Assembly: GCA_001598975.1 (NCBI GenBank)
Contig: BBXU01002501.1
Span: forward strand, 1 to 18,002
DNA: 18,002 nucleotides
Reading direction: 5' to 3'
From: Parachlorella kessleri
Lineage: Eukaryota; Chlorophyta; Trebouxiophyceae; Chlorellales; Chlorellaceae
Under the pieces are notes generated by a model, which had not been told where the DNA came from, ran no database searches, and saw nothing but the letters and a program-made list of their open reading frames with translations. Shown here in pieces: positions 1-9,939 of the stretch; position 1 is the first letter of the stretch, and each line of letters begins with the position of its first letter. Both the position numbers and the translations under genes were made by a program.

Positions 1-213
1 GGGGGGGTGTATGCTAGCCTGCTGGTAGCCTATTCGCGGGCATGCGCGGGAATTCAGCTGATGAGCTGTCACTCCTGCCATGTACCCGGCACGCCCAGGG
101 TGAGCTAAAGAGTTTTGGGTACGGACCAAACAGCCATTGGAGCGCGTCGTGGGTGCATCACCCGCAACTGAGGTGGCCTTTTGCATCAGATGAGTCGCTA
201 AAAACTGGTGATT

Positions 214-2793
214 AGTGAGAAGATGCGCGTGGCTAGACAATTGCTTGCAGAAGGGGCAGCACATGGCTGGCCATGCTCATGCAATTCAGGTTGTGGCCTG
301 CCTGACACGGCTTTCCCGTACTTGCCTGCCCTGGGTGCAGCCAACTTCTCACTGTGGCAGCTGGAGCAAACGGATGACAACTCAGTGGCAGCGCTGATCA
401 AGCGGGTGAAGGACACGTATGGCAAGATAGACTTCCTGTTCCTAAATGCGGGTGAGCCCGCTGCAGCGGTCGAACCTCAAGTCTAAGTTTATTCTGGTAG
501 CTGGGCTCTGGCAGGTGGCATGGAACCTGTGTGCATGGAGACCCCTGCCAAAGACAGGGTTGCTTTTCAGTCAAGGCGGGCTAATCCCAAGAATGGCACA
601 GCTGCCACAAGTTTATCACTAGCAGGCTTCCAGTCGTCAGGGCAGAGTTGTTGCGCTGCCCATCTCTGGCTTCCATGGTGGCGACTGATTAGCTGCCACG
701 TTGGTGCCAAGCCGTGTGCAGGGCGCAACTTCTATGGTGACCTTCTGGGGAGCGACCTGTCAGCCATACAGCTGGCCTTCAACACCAACTTCTACGGGCC
801 GCTGCGCGTGCTGAGGGCCGCGCTGCCGCTCATGCCAAAGCAGGGTGAGCGGCTCACTTCCCTGTGGGGCGCCAGGCCATACTGTGCATGCCCAGGGTCG
901 CGCTGATGCTCTCGGCCACAAAGACGACTGAGCCGCTGGTGTGCCTCTCAACCAGCCGTATCCCGCTCAGCTACGGCTGGGCGGTGAGGCCTGACGCATA
1001 TTTGATTAGTCATGTAGCCATGTAGCCAGCCATATCCACACCACGCGCCATGTGCCGGAAACCACACCATGTTGTGTAGCGTACAAACTGCCGCCTGCCC
1101 CCACCCACGGACTGATTCCTCATTCTTGTGGGTAGGGGCTTGAGCAGGGCTGCGGCAAGAGCACTAGCAGTAGTGTGTACCTTGCACCAACCGTGAGCCA
1201 GCTGATATTTGCAAGGCTCATGCCGGGGGGGTTGACATGCGCTACAACAAGACCCTGACTTCTCCGCTTTGCTGCCTGCAGGCTATGCCCACATCCTCAA
1301 CACAGCCTCCATCCAGTCCTTCTTCGCAACAGGCAACCTGCCATACCCAGTGTCCAAGGTGCAACTGCTAGGCAGGCTCATACAGTGTCAAACATGTTGT
1401 GCACGGGCATCACTCCCTGAGGTCCACACTGTGTACAGCCCTGAGGCATTCTTGACAAGCTGAGAATAAGCAAAAGCAGTGTGCTGCCTTGCAGGCTGCG
1501 CTGGCATTGATGAACGAGGTGTGGTTTGCGGAGATGGACCTCTCACCAGGCAGCAGCTACAGCAACATCAAGTACAGTGTACTGCACCCCGGCGCGGTCA
1601 ATGCCAACATCAATGCCAACGCCATCATGGGTGAGTCACACTGCTGTCATCGCGGGCGCCGGCCTGTGCAAAATCGGCAGGCGGCACGGTGCAATGTGAC
1701 AGCATCAGTGCATCAGCATCAGTACAGTGCACCGCAGCTGGGTGTGCTAAACTTCACACCAACCCTGGGGGCAGCACGGCTAAGTCATAATGATACTTCT
1801 TCCGCTGCTGCGCTGCAAGGGACAGGAGGACCTTAATTGCCCTGTCTGCCTTGTGGGGTTGTGGGTTTGTTAGAACTTGAAGTGCAAGGTGGCCGTCCGT
1901 GCAAAGCGTACCGCGGGGCCGAGCCACTGTGTCGTGGCTCTCACAACTTTCGGGAACTGTTGACCGCAGGGTGCAAGGAGATCGAGCCTCTGCGCCCGCC
2001 TAACTACAGCACTGGCCTGAACATCAGCCAGGGTGAGTTCTTGTTGGCCTGCCCATATAAGCTGCCAACTGATGGCGACGGCAGCAGAGAAAGGGTCAGA
2101 GTCCTGCCCTGGCTGGCAAGCCAGACAGCTTGGCCTAGCCAGTATTCTGCTTTGAATGCTGTGCATTCACCCTACAGCTTGCACTTTGCACTCATTCAGA
2201 TGTATTTAGTAAGGCATGCTGTGATGAGGCCCCGTGAATTTGTGTGAAGTCGTCATGTGCAATCAGCTCACCTATCAGCCGGCCCATGGCTTGCCGCTAG
2301 GTGCAGTTGGGGAGGCTGTCTACCGCATTGCCATCACCCCCAACCCCTCAAGGCGCTATCTGCTGGCAAAGCCGGAGGCGCTGCCCGGCCACCAAGAGCT
2401 GTTCTGCAGGTATGCTCCCCTGTGTGTGGTGGCGGGGAACGCCCGGGGAGGGGGAGGGGGGAACCGTGCTGACAGGGCTGCATGCTTGCTGTCCTCTCTC
2501 CTGGTCAGCTTTGCATAGCGTGGCGACCCGCTGTGGTGTCTCGCTCTGCTAACCTCAAAACATGAACCTAGACAGGGTGGTGGAGAGAGGAAGGGTCAGG
2601 CATGCTCCATTCACGACCGTGCAGCCCTGATGCAGCCACCGTCCCACCAATAGACAGAGTGGACTTGTTTGCTGCTGTATGCAGGCATTGGACGAGGCCC
2701 ATGGAAGAGTGGTACGCGCCAGACACTTCATCAGCCACTGCCATGAAGACCAGCAGAGACTTCCTAACCCAGTTTAAATGCCCATACTCTTAG
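214..2793 (+). CDS. Short-chain dehydrogenase/reductase (SDR), multi-exon, N-terminus incomplete
   Basis: Predicted NAD(P)-dependent oxidoreductase of the SDR superfamily; substrate unknown. Phase-consistent exons: 341-451, 722-844, 1282-1358, 1495-1630, 1970-2032, 2301-2409 (or 2307-2409; both acceptors are in phase) and 2685-2793, which ends in TAG. Family landmarks appear in order: KIDFLFLNAG (the NAG motif after strand 4), the helix AFNTNFYGPLRVLRAALPLM, NTAS with the catalytic Ser, YPVSK (YxxxK catalytic Tyr/Lys, 12 residues after the Ser), and LHPGAV (the PG motif). The Tyr/Lys exon joins the next in phase 0; the NAG and PG exons end in phase 1 and are completed correctly. The 5' part is uncertain. 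RQLLAEGAAH (235-264) resembles the helix after the glycine-rich nucleotide loop, but no TGxxxGIG loop is visible, so the first exon is probably left of the window or damaged. A TGTAA signal follows the stop by about 94 nt. SDR identity is secure; subfamily (sterol ketoreductase-like or other) is not. Confidence 0.85.
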
Positions 2794-2886
2794 ACTCGAG
2801 TGGATCTCCAAGGTAAGGACGTGGTGGGTGTGGTGCTACCTGCCACTGTTGCATTACTGGCAAACCTACAATAGAGGAAGTAAGTG

Positions 2887-2891
2887 TGTAA
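2887..2891 (+). terminator. Putative TGTAA poly(A) signal of the SDR gene
   Basis: TGTAA, the usual polyadenylation signal in volvocine green algae, lies about 94 nt after the SDR stop codon. A second TGTAA occurs at 3009-3013 and could serve as an alternative. Confidence 0.45.
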
Positions 2892-3414
2892 GTCAGTCTT
2901 TTCACCAATGCTTCATTTGAGGCTTATGAGAAGGTCGACAGAGAGGGTTCATCCCCATTTCCATATTTTGAGAAGGAGGCCAGTTGTTTTGCTGTCAGCA
3001 GGAGTGAATGTAAGCAGGCTGAGGTAGAAATGACAGGGAAAGTGTCGATTATAGCGGTCCTGCTTTCTCCTTTTTCCTCTTTTATGGCTGGCATGTTGGT
3101 GTTTAGGCCTGGTGTGGCAAACATAAACATTTGTTTTGGAGTCAGACAATCTGGGTAGAGGAGATTTCCTCTAGAGGGAGGTGTGCCCTACACACACAAG
3201 GTTGAAAATAGTGTATTTTGTGTTGTGGCCTGTCTGAGCTGTGCTGTAGTTTATCTCATTTTCAAAGCAACGTCCATGTTTAATAGTGTTTTATCAGGGG
3301 TGCATTACGTTTTAGTGGTAGTGGTTATCGTTCATCTCACTAATACTCTCACTTCCCTTCTCCCTTCCAATTTTGTCTGCCGACTAGGAAGTGTAGTTCA
3401 CATGAAACAGATCA

Positions 3415-3419
3415 TTACA
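3415..3419 (-). terminator. Putative TGTAA poly(A) signal of the first HHE gene
   Basis: TTACA on the + strand reads TGTAA on the minus strand, about 160 nt after the stop codon at 3577-3579. Spacing fits a green-algal polyadenylation signal. Confidence 0.4.
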
Positions 3420-3576
3420 CAGGCTAAATGCAAATCAACACAGTAACACCACAACAGTGTCAGATTTACCAGACATGCCACAACCCATCAAGTCTACTAG
3501 TTCCCCAACCATTCCCATACACAGTCCACTCTAGGGATGGCATGCATATGCCCTCCCCTCTCTCTTTTCACAGAAT

Positions 3577-6307
3577 CTAGTCCTCCACCCGAATGACATC
3601 CTCCCTGGCAGCAGCCTGCTCCCCTGCCTTGTCCGCAACTATCACATCGTCAGTGTCAGCAGGCGCAGCAGCTGCAGCAGCCATAGCAGCCTGCACCCCA
3701 GCATGCTGCGGTTATTTACTCAGCAAGTACAATTTGGAGGTACACATGGCAGCATCAAAGCCTTGCAGACCTGTGCTGCGTTAGTTGGGCACAGCAGGCA
3801 GGTACCTTGCAATGCAACCCAGCCATCCCAAGTCCCTCCAAAAGCAGCAGGCAGGGATGCAACTGGCAGCACAATTCGAATTCATTGTCCCACCTGAACG
3901 GCAGGGGTCTGGGGCAGCAAAGGAGCGGTTTGCTTGACCGCCTTGAAGGTGGTGGCCAGAGACACCAGTTCCTCCTGCAATGTGACCAGTGACCCCCAGC
4001 CTGACCCACGGTATTTGGTTGATAAGCAGTACACAGCAGGTACTGGTTCAGTCAGGAGTCAAACAGTACAGTGCTTGACTTTGCAATACTAATCTCCAAA
4101 TCAGATGGCATTCCTGCCCACATGGGCAAGTATTAGTGTGTGTTCCCTACAATCCTCCACCCCCTCTACGAAGCAGGGTCACCATTCCACGACAGCTCAC
4201 CGGTGTCAGGGCAGTGACCAGCGCTGGCAGGATAATTTGCTCCTCCTCTTGCTGGTGGGCCATGAACTCCTGCAAATATCAAGTACATGGGGCTATGACA
4301 TATCCAGCTTACTTTGTATGCCTGACCTGCACTTGCATGAGTTTAGCAATGCTATCATACAGCAGAATACATGCCAGCTTGAAATACACATGCATAAGTC
4401 ATCGTTTCACATCGCAAGCAGCTGTATGAAGTGGACTAAGTAGCACACTGCATGGCCGTCCTACCTGTTGCATCTGCTTCACCCTGGTCACCAGCGCCTC
4501 ATTGGTTGGGTCAGCCCGCAAGGCCAGACAGTCAGCGATGCTCTGCTCCACCATGGCATGCTCCTGCACCACAAAGAATCACATTGTGGCTGAGCTAGGG
4601 ATGTTGTAGTACCCCACTATGTTTCAAACACCGCCTGTCACTGAACCTCTGCAGATGGTCACCAAAGAACACTCCACAACAGGACAGTTACTTCCTCATC
4701 CCATCCCTTCTGTCCCAAGCAAGAAGTGTTGGCCCAACAATGAACTACTTATCCATCCACCATACTGCAGGTGACTTGCCTGCAGAGAGCGCTGTGCCCA
4801 AGCAGCCCCACTGTCACCCAAGCGCTCCGCTAGGATAGGGTACAGCACCTGCATCTCAGCCTGCACCACGGCACAGCAAGCTGTTGGCAGGTTGTATGCC
4901 CCTGTTACGAACTCGTACCAAGGCCGACCTACAATAGTAGGTGAAGCTGTGGATTCAGCTTGTTGGAGTTGAGTGCAGCAACGTAAAAAGCGGGTGAGGT
5001 GGTAGGTCAAAACCCTCTGTGCAACTGCCCCATTGGAATGGAAACCACTGTCATATGGCACATGCCCAACAGTGCACATCTCTCGCAGATCACCAAGCTT
5101 ACCCTTTCAGCCCAGTTCCTCTGCACATGCAAGTTATCAGCACTGCCCTACCAACCTGTGAGTGGAGGCGCAGGTCCAGTGCCAGCGCGCCCAGCACTGT
5201 CTCCATTACATAACCCCAAACCCCTACCAACCTGTCAGTGCAGGCGCAGGTCCAATGCCAGCGCGCCCAGCACTGTCTTCATTACATAACCCCCAACCCC
5301 TACCAACCTGTGAGTGCAGGCGCAGGTCCAGGGCCAGCGCGCCCAGCACCATCTCCATGATGTTGGTGGCGCCAGCCTGGGCGGCCTGGAAGAAGTGGTT
5401 GAACAGGGTCAGGGTGCTGGAGTGGTCCTGCAGTCAGGCAGGCAGAACAGGGAAGGTGTGGGTGTTAGCAACCCAAGGACATATTGTGCTTGGGAGTGCG
5501 ACATATTGTGCTTAGGAGTGCAGAAGACATCTTGCCACAGGGTCAGGGTGCGGACAAGCCCAGCAAGCATAGGAGCCCAGGTAACATTGCCTTTCTTGTG
5601 CTGCAATGATGCCGGCAGGATGCAAAGGGGCCAAAAAACAGGAGAGAAAGCAGAGCAGCGCACTAAACCACAGGCAGCAAGCAGCCGACCGTGACTACCT
5701 AGTCACCACAGAAATATCAAGCCATCAATAGCAAAGATACAAGTCCACCGGCATCAACCAGACTGCCTTGCACATGCACCTATACTCACACAGAGGATGA
5801 TGTCAGTCAGTGTGGGGTCAGCTACAACGCCAACAGAGGGCGAGGCAGCCACGGTGGCAGCCGCCCCAGCAAACGTGATAGGCTGGGTGTCCTTCAGGGC
5901 CTGCTGGTACTGCTCAGGAGACAGCTGAGCCTGGGCCTGCAGGGAGGGCAGGATCAAAGTCGGTAACGCAGTTGCTGGACTTTCAGGATGAGGGAGCAAG
6001 GCACTTTCACTCTGCCCGCTGGCGCGCAGAGAACCGCGCGCAGGAGCCGGACTCCCAATCACGTAAGGAGGCCGCAATCCAAGAACTCCCTAGCTGAAAT
6101 CAAGGGGTGGCAAAATGTGGTGCTCTGTATCACACGCAAACAAAGACCAACACTAGGGCCCCAGGCCAGGTGGCAACCAGTCACGAACACCTCGTGCGCA
6201 ACAGGCTCGAACAACAGTTACGTGGACAGCGGTGCGAGACGAAGCCTGAAACCCAGTGATGATGAGCCAACCAGAAGTCGGCGCACCTGAGCACCGGTGT
6301 CTGTCAT
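3577..6307 (-). CDS. Hemerythrin-like HHE-domain protein, complete ligand set (243 aa, 8 exons)
   Basis: Predicted single-domain hemerythrin/HHE four-helix bundle binding a di-iron centre; such proteins handle O2, NO or iron, and the exact role here is unknown. Exons in transcript order: 6307-6287, 5936-5790, 5427-5308, 4860-4780, 4563-4465, 4269-4201, 3974-3894, 3690-3577 (TAG). Every exon is a multiple of three and every junction is phase 0. Candidate ligands: His58 (DH opening exon 3); His94xxxGlu98, created by the exon 3/4 junction (LRLHSQ|AEMQVLYP); His125xxxGlu129 (EHAMVE); His161xxxGlu165 (HQQEEEQIILP). Residues 8-56 are a less conserved leader and 207-243 an Ala-rich acidic tail. No clear signal or transit peptide. 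The start MTDTGAQ is a 7-codon first exon chosen because the longer frame into exon 2 has no ATG after its upstream stop; this is the weakest part of the model. Intron 4 has a GC donor (CAG|GCAAGT). Head-to-head with a paralogue at 6669-9939. Confidence 0.85.
5149..5376 (-). repeat. 76-bp tandem array copying an exon 3' end and its splice donor
   Basis: Copies at 5149-5224 and 5225-5300 are each exactly 76 bp. A third copy starts at 5301 and runs into the genuine third coding exon of the HHE gene before similarity fades. On the minus strand each unit carries the last ~16 codons of that exon (VLGALALDLRLHSQ in the real one) followed by the donor CAG|GTTGGTA. The unit nearest the next exon (5149-5224) keeps the reading frame and the ligand His; the middle unit has a TGA in place of the Ser codon after that His. 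Two whole units add 152 bp, not a multiple of three. Confidence 0.9.
5479..5522. repeat. 22-bp tandem duplication in HHE gene intron 2
   Basis: Two adjacent near-identical 22-bp units (5479-5500 and 5501-5522), sharing ACATATTGTGCTT and GGAGTGC. Intronic, no coding meaning seen. Confidence 0.75.
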
Positions 6308-6668
6308 GATGGGACGATGTGAAGACACACGTATATTGCAGCGAAAAGATGATCGGCTTAGCGAACAGGCAACGAGTGGAGGCACGGTTTTAACGCTTCT
6401 CATATGCCTCTGAACCCAAGGCTCCCGCCGCCCTCTTGGGGGAAGGTGCTGCGAGGGTCTGGGTGGTTGCCAGCATAGACAATCTTTGTGAATCTCTTGG
6501 GATCCAAGGGATACTCCGAGGGCGAAGACCCAGCGCTTGCTGAGTCCCGAAGGCGCTGCAAGCACCACAGCCTCCGGCATCCCTGTCAGCAACGATCGTC
6601 CTGCCCGTGATCCAACAGCAGTCATCTAACTAGCAAGTGCCAGCGTTCAGTGCAAGTGCCTCAGCAGT
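6308..6668. promoter_or_regulatory. Shared 5' region between two divergent hemerythrin-like genes
   Basis: About 360 bp separate the two predicted start codons of the head-to-head HHE paralogues, so this region should contain both promoters and 5' UTRs. No convincing TATA box at a useful distance, riboswitch or repeat was recognised. A minus-strand open frame covers it, but that frame runs upstream of the predicted first exon. Assignment as a promoter region rests on gene orientation only. Confidence 0.4.
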
Positions 6669-9600
6669 ATGGAGGGACCGAACTTAGTGCATACAGTACC
6701 TGTCCCGATGGCTGCGGACACCACCGCCCCCCTTGACAAGGTCTTGATACCCGAGCCCAACCTGCTGGACGCTATTATCTGCGTAAGTGTGTATTTTCCC
6801 TGCTGTGCCTGTGTCTAGCAACCTACGCAGATGTCGTGATCTCTTGAGATGCATCCCCAATAGGAACTCTAGCCTTGCGTGTTGCACTTCATGACAGCAG
6901 GTAGTCGCATTCGTTCAGCAAGTAGATCGAGACTCTGGTTCCCCGGCCTTCCTGGTGTCTGTCCCCACTGCCCACATACAACTTTGGCTGCGCTGTGCAC
7001 CACCACCAGCGTGCTACAACTCCACTGGCTCCAGCTTTGGGCCAGGTTTTCAGTATACTTCTATGCGTGATAGAGACCTGGCAAGTACCCTCCTGTAGGC
7101 CACCTGCATGCACTGGCAATGACGGGCTCCTCTATTCACCCTGAGCTGGCACAGCGAGCAACACGGAGCACAGCAGCATAGCATAGTGCTTCGCTCAATT
7201 ATGATGCCCTGAGAAGTATTAGTTACTGTGCTCGAGCTGCGCCTGCCACCACGAACTGGCGCCATGACCTTCACACACCGGGAGCGGTGTGCGCAACATA
7301 CCATATCATGTCAGTCCAGTCCAGTCCAGCCCAGCCCAGCTCTACTCGCTGTTTGCACTACCTGCCACCCATGCTAATACCATAGATAGAGCTACTCAGT
7401 CCACCATGACTGTGTGCCCATCGTCGCTGCTGCGCCTGACATGCAGGACCATCAGCATGCGCTGGCGCTGTTTGACCACTTTACGCTGGCAGCGGCCCAG
7501 GGCAACATACATGTGATGGAGGTGCTGGCGGGCGCTATTGCTTTGGACCTAAGGCTACACTTGCAGGTGTGAGGCTGGCTCGTGTGCGTATATTGTGTGT
7601 TATGTATAGCTGTGGGGTTGCTGGCGGTGCTCTTTTTGGTGGGCATGATGTGTGCTATGAACAGCTCAGGTTGTTTCCGTGGTCTTGTGGTGTGCAACGA
7701 TGCTTTGCAACACCGGCTTGTCTGCAACATTAACGTGGGCTGCAGTGCCTGTCTGCTGCCACCGCGCTGCGAGCGGAATGGGCTAAGCTGGCTGCAACTG
7801 TGACACTTGCACTGCGTGTGTCTCGCTTCTCGTCAACTGTCAAAACTGCTGAGAAGCCGGCGCCTGTGCCAGAGCATGGCTGGCAGCTTAATATTCCTAC
7901 CCACTATTGCATACTATTTTGGTGACTGGGTCTGGTGAAGTGTGCCGTATTTCCCTGGGAGAGTGCCATTGTTATATTGTGTAAGGGTTGGGAAGCTCCG
8001 GATTAAGCGCGGTGGGCTGGTTTTTGCTGCTGCAGGCTGAGTCAGACTGCCTACACCCCTCCCTAGGAGACAGCCTGGCAAATCACGAAGCGCAGAGCAG
8101 CGCCAGGAACTCTCAAGCGTTGGAAGGCAGCATATTGGAGGTGGGGCAGAAGTCTAGCCTGGTCTTACAACATTCCGCCACCCTTCAGGGGCAGAAGGGC
8201 AAAAAGAACATGCGAGGAGCGTGGTGATTCCCAAGGCTGGCACAGGAATTGGAGGAGGGCAGCGCCCCGGAGGCGGCAGGGAGGCTATGAAAGGAGGTGT
8301 CCGGGGGGTATACCATAGTTTTGCCTGTCCTTGCTTGCCGTGCTGCAGGGTAGCACTCATGTCTGTGGCTTGTTGAAGAAAGGTGGGTCACATTGTCTCC
8401 AGGTTGGAAAACAGGGCAAGTCCTACGGGTAAAGAGTCCTGCATATGCTGTCCATCGGATGTATGGAACGCTCTCTCTTTTCAAACTAAGGAAACTATGA
8501 TGCGGCTCACCGGCGGGCCCGCATAACGACTTTGACGCTACAGATGCTGACGTACCGACGAGAACAGAAGTGGGCAAAGCTAATAGCAGTGGTGCAGAAG
8601 GCGCACCAGGTGGGTGTTGGCATCCGCCAATGCAACCATGCAAGTTCTGTATCTGTCGCTCACTGCTATGTACTGCCGGCTGCCGCGCCCGAACAACCTG
8701 GGGCGATGGTGCTTCGCCTGAGTTGTGAGGGCTGCGGTCCACGCTGGCAGGCCTGCACATTTGGGTTGTCTAAGTGCTGGCTAGCCCAGGCTGCCTGCTG
8801 CCTCCGATGTGCCAAGGGCTGTATTGCGTGTACTTGCAGGAGTTTGCAGGGCACGTGCACGGCATCGAGTCCCAGATACTGCCCCTGTTACCACAGACGG
8901 CCTCACAGGTGAGACTTGTCAGGTGGAACTAGCAATGCCAGAAGAAGCCTCTTAAGAGGCTGGCAGGAGGAAGGGCAGTGAGCCTGATTGGTGCCAGCAG
9001 CATCACGCCAAGCGCAGTTGTGCCAGGGCAGGACGCTTGCCTGTAAGCCTTGTGCCTGCAAGCAGAGCAGACCTGCTAGCTGTTTTAATGTAGCCTCACC
9101 GCTGTGGACCAGGTTACACACATGGAATCAGGAGCTGCCATGCAGGCGGAGTTGACAGCCCTTGCCAGGAAGTACCACCATGTGAAGAAGGCGGCCTCCC
9201 TGCTGCCACAGGCAAGTCTCTTGTGCCCTTGGGGGCAGCGGCGAAAGGACCTTGCTTTTAACTGGGCCCCCTTACTGTCGAATAGACAGATTGCAAGTAA
9301 AGACTGTCATTCAGTGTGTGAGGTGTCCATGTCCATGATGGGTTGCTGATCTGTGGCTGGCGGCAGCATGCTGACTCGCCGGCCGCTGCACAGAGAGGGC
9401 GTGGCAGGTGAGGCACACGGCAGGCCGGGTGAGCTGTCAAGGCAGGTGTACGAGCAGCGATCGCGGCAGCTGTAGCAAACACCAGTCCGACGAGTTGTCA
9501 AGGCAGCTTCAGCACACAGCAGGCCGGGCGAGCTGTCAAGGACAGATGCCAGTCAGTCAGCTAGGGGTTGACTTTCCATCGGCCTGAGAAACTCTAAACA

Positions 9601-9939
9601 GCGGTCAGCTGAAGCCTTCAAAGGAGGTGGTCAGCGGCCAGCCTTCTCGAGTCATGGGTACCCGCCCTCGAGGGTGCACGCGCGCTTGTGGGAACACATT
9701 GTAAAGGAGCCCGAAGGTACTTCATTCAGCATCATTGGAAGTAGGACCAGGTAGCAGGTACAGGTTGTTGCACCACTGCAGAGCGCCACCTTTCGTGCCT
9801 GCCTGCCTGCCTGCCTGCCCTGCTTCTGCAGGTGGGCGCCATCCTGACGGAAGCTGCCAGCGGCGATGCTGATGGCCTGATGAAGGAGTCCTTCCCGGAC
9901 AGGATTGATCTGCCAGAGTCCCAGCAACCAGAGTTTTGA
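6669..9939 (+). CDS. Hemerythrin-like HHE-domain protein, paralogue with altered ligands (202-215 aa, 7 exons)
   Basis: Second HHE four-helix-bundle protein. Exons: 6669 or 6708-6782, 7447-7566, 8036-8140, 8544-8609, 8840-8908, 9146-9211, 9832-9939 (TGA). The two possible ATGs (6669, 6708) share a frame. All junctions are phase 0. It matches the neighbouring minus-strand gene exon by exon: EPNLLDAIIC with DPTLTDIILC, a 40-codon exon ending DLRLHLQ, a 23-codon exon EFAGH...SQILP, then AELTALARKYHHVKKAASLLPQ. Numbered from the 6708 ATG, His27 and His63xxxGlu67 are kept. The third-helix His is Ser91 (SQALE), although Glu95 remains. In helix 4 His127 remains but the +4 Glu is Ile131, with Glu132 one residue further on. 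The di-iron site may therefore be changed or lost. Intron 6 has a GC donor (CAG|GCAAGT). An alternative acceptor at 9112 would add 11 residues in frame. TGTAA is at 10349-10353. Confidence 0.75.
7311..7342. repeat. Pentanucleotide microsatellite (CCAGT/CCAGC)n
   Basis: A short run of CCAGT units passing into CCAGC units inside the first intron of the second HHE gene, ahead of its acceptor at 7446. Confidence 0.8.
9409..9550. repeat. Degenerate intronic repeats sharing GAGCTGTCAAGG
   Basis: Three related segments in the last intron of the second HHE gene: about 9409-9450, 9482-9510 and 9510-9550. The outer two share CAGGCCGGG followed by GAGCTGTCAAGG; the middle one has GAGTTGTCAAGGCAG. Spacing is uneven, so this is a decayed repeat rather than a clean tandem array. 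Confidence 0.6.
9797..9818. repeat. (GCCT)n microsatellite before a splice acceptor
   Basis: About five GCCT units, forming much of the pyrimidine-rich tract upstream of the acceptor at 9831 that begins the last exon of the second HHE gene. Confidence 0.85.

Larger units (their letters stand above)
2794..3576. other. Convergent 3' intergenic region
   Basis: Holds the presumed 3' UTRs of the SDR gene (+) and the first hemerythrin-like gene (-). It is noticeably more AT-rich than the flanking exons. No exon with splice sites, no repeat and no RNA gene was recognised. An open frame at 3183-3446 (+) has hydrophobic runs but no family resemblance and lies in the expected UTR space. Confidence 0.5.

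Noticed and set aside
3183..3446. An 87-residue plus-strand open frame with hydrophobic stretches
   Set aside because: It sits in the AT-rich convergent 3' region, resembles no family and shows no exon context; its hydrophobicity follows from T-rich codons.
5149..5300. The two 76-bp copies as mutually exclusive alternative exons
   Set aside because: The only nearby acceptor-like site (GAGACAG) would start an exon in the wrong phase, and the middle copy has a stop. Decoy donors fit better.
5019..5515. Plus-strand frames containing repeated CRRRS-x-ASAPST segments
   Set aside because: They are the antisense reading of the 76-bp array; the repetition comes from the duplicated exon end.
6218..6625. 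A 135-residue minus-strand open frame over the divergent promoter region
   Set aside because: Only its MTDTGAQ portion followed by a donor is used in the HHE gene model; the upstream part has no similarity to the paralogue.
8185..8760. A 191-residue minus-strand open frame
   Set aside because: It is antisense to introns and one exon of the second HHE gene, with no domain or splice support.
9409..9550. Possible CRISPR-like or regulatory array
   Set aside because: Only three uneven, diverged copies inside an intron of a eukaryotic gene.
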